Assembly: GCF_024170225.1 (NCBI RefSeq)
Contig: NZ_JALJXU010000002.1
Location: 283,550 to 347,549 of the forward strand
From: Streptococcus gallinaceus
GTDB taxonomy: Bacteria > Bacillota > Bacilli > Lactobacillales > Streptococcaceae
Length of the DNA: 64,000 nucleotides
Direction: 5' to 3'
Within the stretch, counting starts at the first letter, position 1. Every line of letters begins with the position of its first letter. This document shows, piece by piece, positions 63,101-64,000 of this stretch. The notes under the pieces were generated by a model. The model saw nothing but the letters and a program-made list of their open reading frames with translations. It was not told the origin of the DNA and ran no database searches. The translations under genes and the position numbers were made by a program.

Positions 63101-64000
63101 GCCAGATGTAACCGATCCGGATGATGATGGTGACGGTATTCCAGATGTGGATGATAAAACCCCTAAAACAGCCACTAAGACATCCGTAGCGGTTGACAAT
63201 GCAACTGTTACAGAAGGTCAACCAATCGCTCCGATTCCTGTTACGGTAACAAGCGATGATAAGAATGCTAAAGTTGAGGTTTCCGGTCTTCCAGACGGTT
63301 TAACTTATGACCCAGCAACAGGTCAAGTCACTGGTACACCAACTAAGTTAACAGATTGGACAGCTACTGAGGAAACACGCGACTTCCCAGCTACTGTCAA
63401 AGTGACAGATGCAACAGGTACTGTTGAAAAAACTTTTACAATCACTGTTCAACGTGATACGGATGGCGATGGTATACCAGATGTGACAGATCCAGACGAT
63501 GACGGAGATGGTATTCCGGATGATACTGAAAAAGCTGATGGAACAAACTCTAAAGATCCAAATTCAGCAGCTTCCGTTATCACACCAATTGATGACCAAA
63601 CAGGTACTGTCGGAGAAGCTATTACACCAATTACTGTGAAAGTTGAAAAAGTGCCAACAGATGGTTCTGTTACTGTAATAGGCCTTCCAGATGGTGTAAC
63701 TTACGATTCAGCAACAGGTCAAATCACTGGTACACCAACAAAAGAAGGTAAATCAACTGTTACTGTGGCTGTTCTTGGTAAAGATGGTAAACCAGTTATG
63801 GGGGCTAATGGCAAACCAATTACAGAAGAGTTCAAGTTTACAGTTAAGAAATTAACGGACGCTGATAAGAACGAACCTAAGGCTAAAGACCAAACAGTTA
63901 ATATCGGGGAAACACCTAAGGCAGAAGACTCAATTGAAAACTTGAAAGATCTACCAGATGGAACTAAAGTAGAGTTTGAAACCCCAATTGATACCACAAC
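60174..64000 (+). CDS. Giant YSIRK-type surface protein, 3' truncated by window
   Basis: The frame stays open from ATG 60174 (AAGGAGA ribosome site) to the last base, over 1,275 codons. It has a YSIRK-like signal (R-F-S-I-K-K-F-K-F-G-A-A-S-V), an acidic Ser/Thr-rich region to about residue 180, SdrD/CnaB-like beta domains (about 198-335 and 355-600), Rib/alpha-like repeats with V-T-Y-P-D (about 685-965), and thrombospondin type 3-like Ca-binding stretches D-P-D-D-D-G-D-G-I-P-D near residues 980 and 1105, alternating with He_PIG-type Ig-like domains (L-P-D-G-L-T-Y-D, G-T-P). It is probably sortase anchored, but the C-terminus is outside the window. An adhesin-type role is inferred. Confidence 0.85.
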   Translation, partial: MLRKYKQRNYDVAHTEQRFSIKKFKFGAASVLVGLAFLGMGGTTVLAAETTSMGIEPKQSAPAGVVSDEVKLAKSELATDAIASVDKTTESEVEALADYTENVNTDDGGTVPEPSANIDSNSSSKDTDKIADLEETASEKNVTVSPAITTRSVDSTIEKANIDKNRVSEVSEELQKRVQKDAIYSPGDSSAKQTYSGKAWVDNGGSIDGQASDDIPLAGVNVYLQWVNGKGYVSKVYYTTTLADGTFAFDLSKPEVDPNGEEHHFQLAGDGNFAVRTWIENPDSSKYDIIQAGDKIYGFHTRLNRKNESWDFTAGVNKIVNSQVILQEKKLSQNWLTKPETEVQTPDTADGTWHDRGIYGRVSGIAWFDNGDGPGTLANQWIKDGNDVPANGVKVAASYLNDEVTRLLDQWKKDHPGYTIEDFKAEQERVFTEYQAQHGVGSHIAETVITTVDKNGNYSIPFRGLYGVSAYKANSGAKVSYTVTDEEFGTLVKDEDVDNSKLLKWNGTIGQKHRHINVDYLYVSPILSNYNIWSPAFPKAMFGNPNNLFTNVVAGSGTNITSLNFAILAPQPMLDIIDYDTTNKVAVSGNVTNSTVGGLLPTREYQVQWFRDGVAIGEPQTIQSSVEGTATPEKFTVPNDITKTTNFTLGLFEQGQNTKSLDNALALDSFIAVFIEYKPVDGVVAKDSEPAKPIFKDKDGNDTTPPEGTKFTTVAGQVPDSVENSYPEGAILVDPSMVTIDPTTGVVVVKGEGLTKKGTYVVPVEVTYPGGSKAYTFATVNVKDDATTTYTATGGKLEKPFGQAPSVDEITSKVTTDYPKEVKDQPTLQIKEDAVIPDGMTKGEFKVPVVVTYPDGTTDTVDVTVTIKESEAEKNNPSYKDTMVVPGKPAKSTPSYGEGKTAPNGTEYKIDENFKVPDGYTVDIDKITGTVTVTAPEKPDGTTAEEIEVPVIVTYPDKSEDKVTAKFQLDTDGNGMPDVTDPDDDGDGIPDVDDKTPKTATKTSVAVDNATVTEGQPIAPIPVTVTSDDKNAKVEVSGLPDGLTYDPATGQVTGTPTKLTDWTATEETRDFPATVKVTDATGTVEKTFTITVQRDTDGDGIPDVTDPDDDGDGIPDDTEKADGTNSKDPNSAASVITPIDDQTGTVGEAITPITVKVEKVPTDGSVTVIGLPDGVTYDSATGQITGTPTKEGKSTVTVAVLGKDGKPVMGANGKPITEEFKFTVKKLTDADKNEPKAKDQTVNIGETPKAEDSIENLKDLPDGTKVEFETPIDTT

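Overview
The window looks like a chromosome segment of a low-GC Gram-positive coccus of the genus Streptococcus, most likely the S. suis group. The reasons are the rhamnose-polysaccharide (rgp) gene order, the infC-rpmI-rplT and aro operon layouts, the YSIRK-type surface protein and the CcpA-type cre sites. I ran no database search, so the species is an inference.

Layout. (1) 1-13.4 kb: the end of rmlD, then rgpA-B-C-D-glycosyltransferase-rgpF, which make and export a rhamnose-rich wall polysaccharide. A GacH-like sulfatase-fold phosphoglycerol transferase, two large membrane proteins and a secreted repeat protein follow. (2) 13.4-19.0 kb: housekeeping genes: EbsA-like protein, ferredoxin, LysM protein, cmk, infC-rpmI-rplT behind a leader RNA, and convergent ltaS. 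(3) 19.1-23.65 kb: an rRNA methyltransferase, aroD, aroC, tyrA and a YlbF-family gene, the first half of the aromatic biosynthesis operon. (4) 23.7-29.5 kb: rbsRKDACB (ribose). (5) 29.6-34.7 kb: an ABC importer of the TrpXYZ type with three tandem lipoproteins, behind a leader that encodes a tyrosine-rich peptide and an attenuator. (6) 34.7-50.3 kb: a hydroaromatic acid (quinate/shikimate) module. It has two LysR regulators, a TIM-barrel DHS-dehydratase-like enzyme, an SDR, two MFS carriers, two YdiB-type quinate/shikimate dehydrogenases, a metallo-beta-lactamase-fold hydrolase, an esterase, a CitMHS-type carrier, a second AroD and a 969-residue three-domain flavoprotein. (7) 50.4-55.8 kb: aroA-aroK-pheA-LCP protein and an rRNA uracil methyltransferase, the second half of the aro operon. 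(8) 55.8-64 kb: an AT-rich accessory region with an ArsR-controlled flavin reductase/DJ-1 operon, a ClbS-like gene, a TetR regulator and a giant YSIRK surface protein that runs off the window.

How it fits together. In S. pneumoniae the order, as I know it, is aroD-aroE-aroB-aroC-tyrA-ymcA-aroA-aroK-pheA-lytR. Here aroE and aroB are missing between aroD and aroC, and about 26.7 kb sits between the YlbF-family gene and aroA. The inserted block carries its own aroE-like and aroD paralogues with transporters and regulators, so it looks like uptake and breakdown (or reduction) of plant hydroaromatic acids placed inside the pathway that makes the same intermediates. The adjoining importer appears to be tuned by tyrosine supply. 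The module resembles E. coli ydiN-ydiB-aroD and the Listeria qui clusters. Its role in a streptococcus and the substrate of the fused flavoprotein are the most interesting open points.
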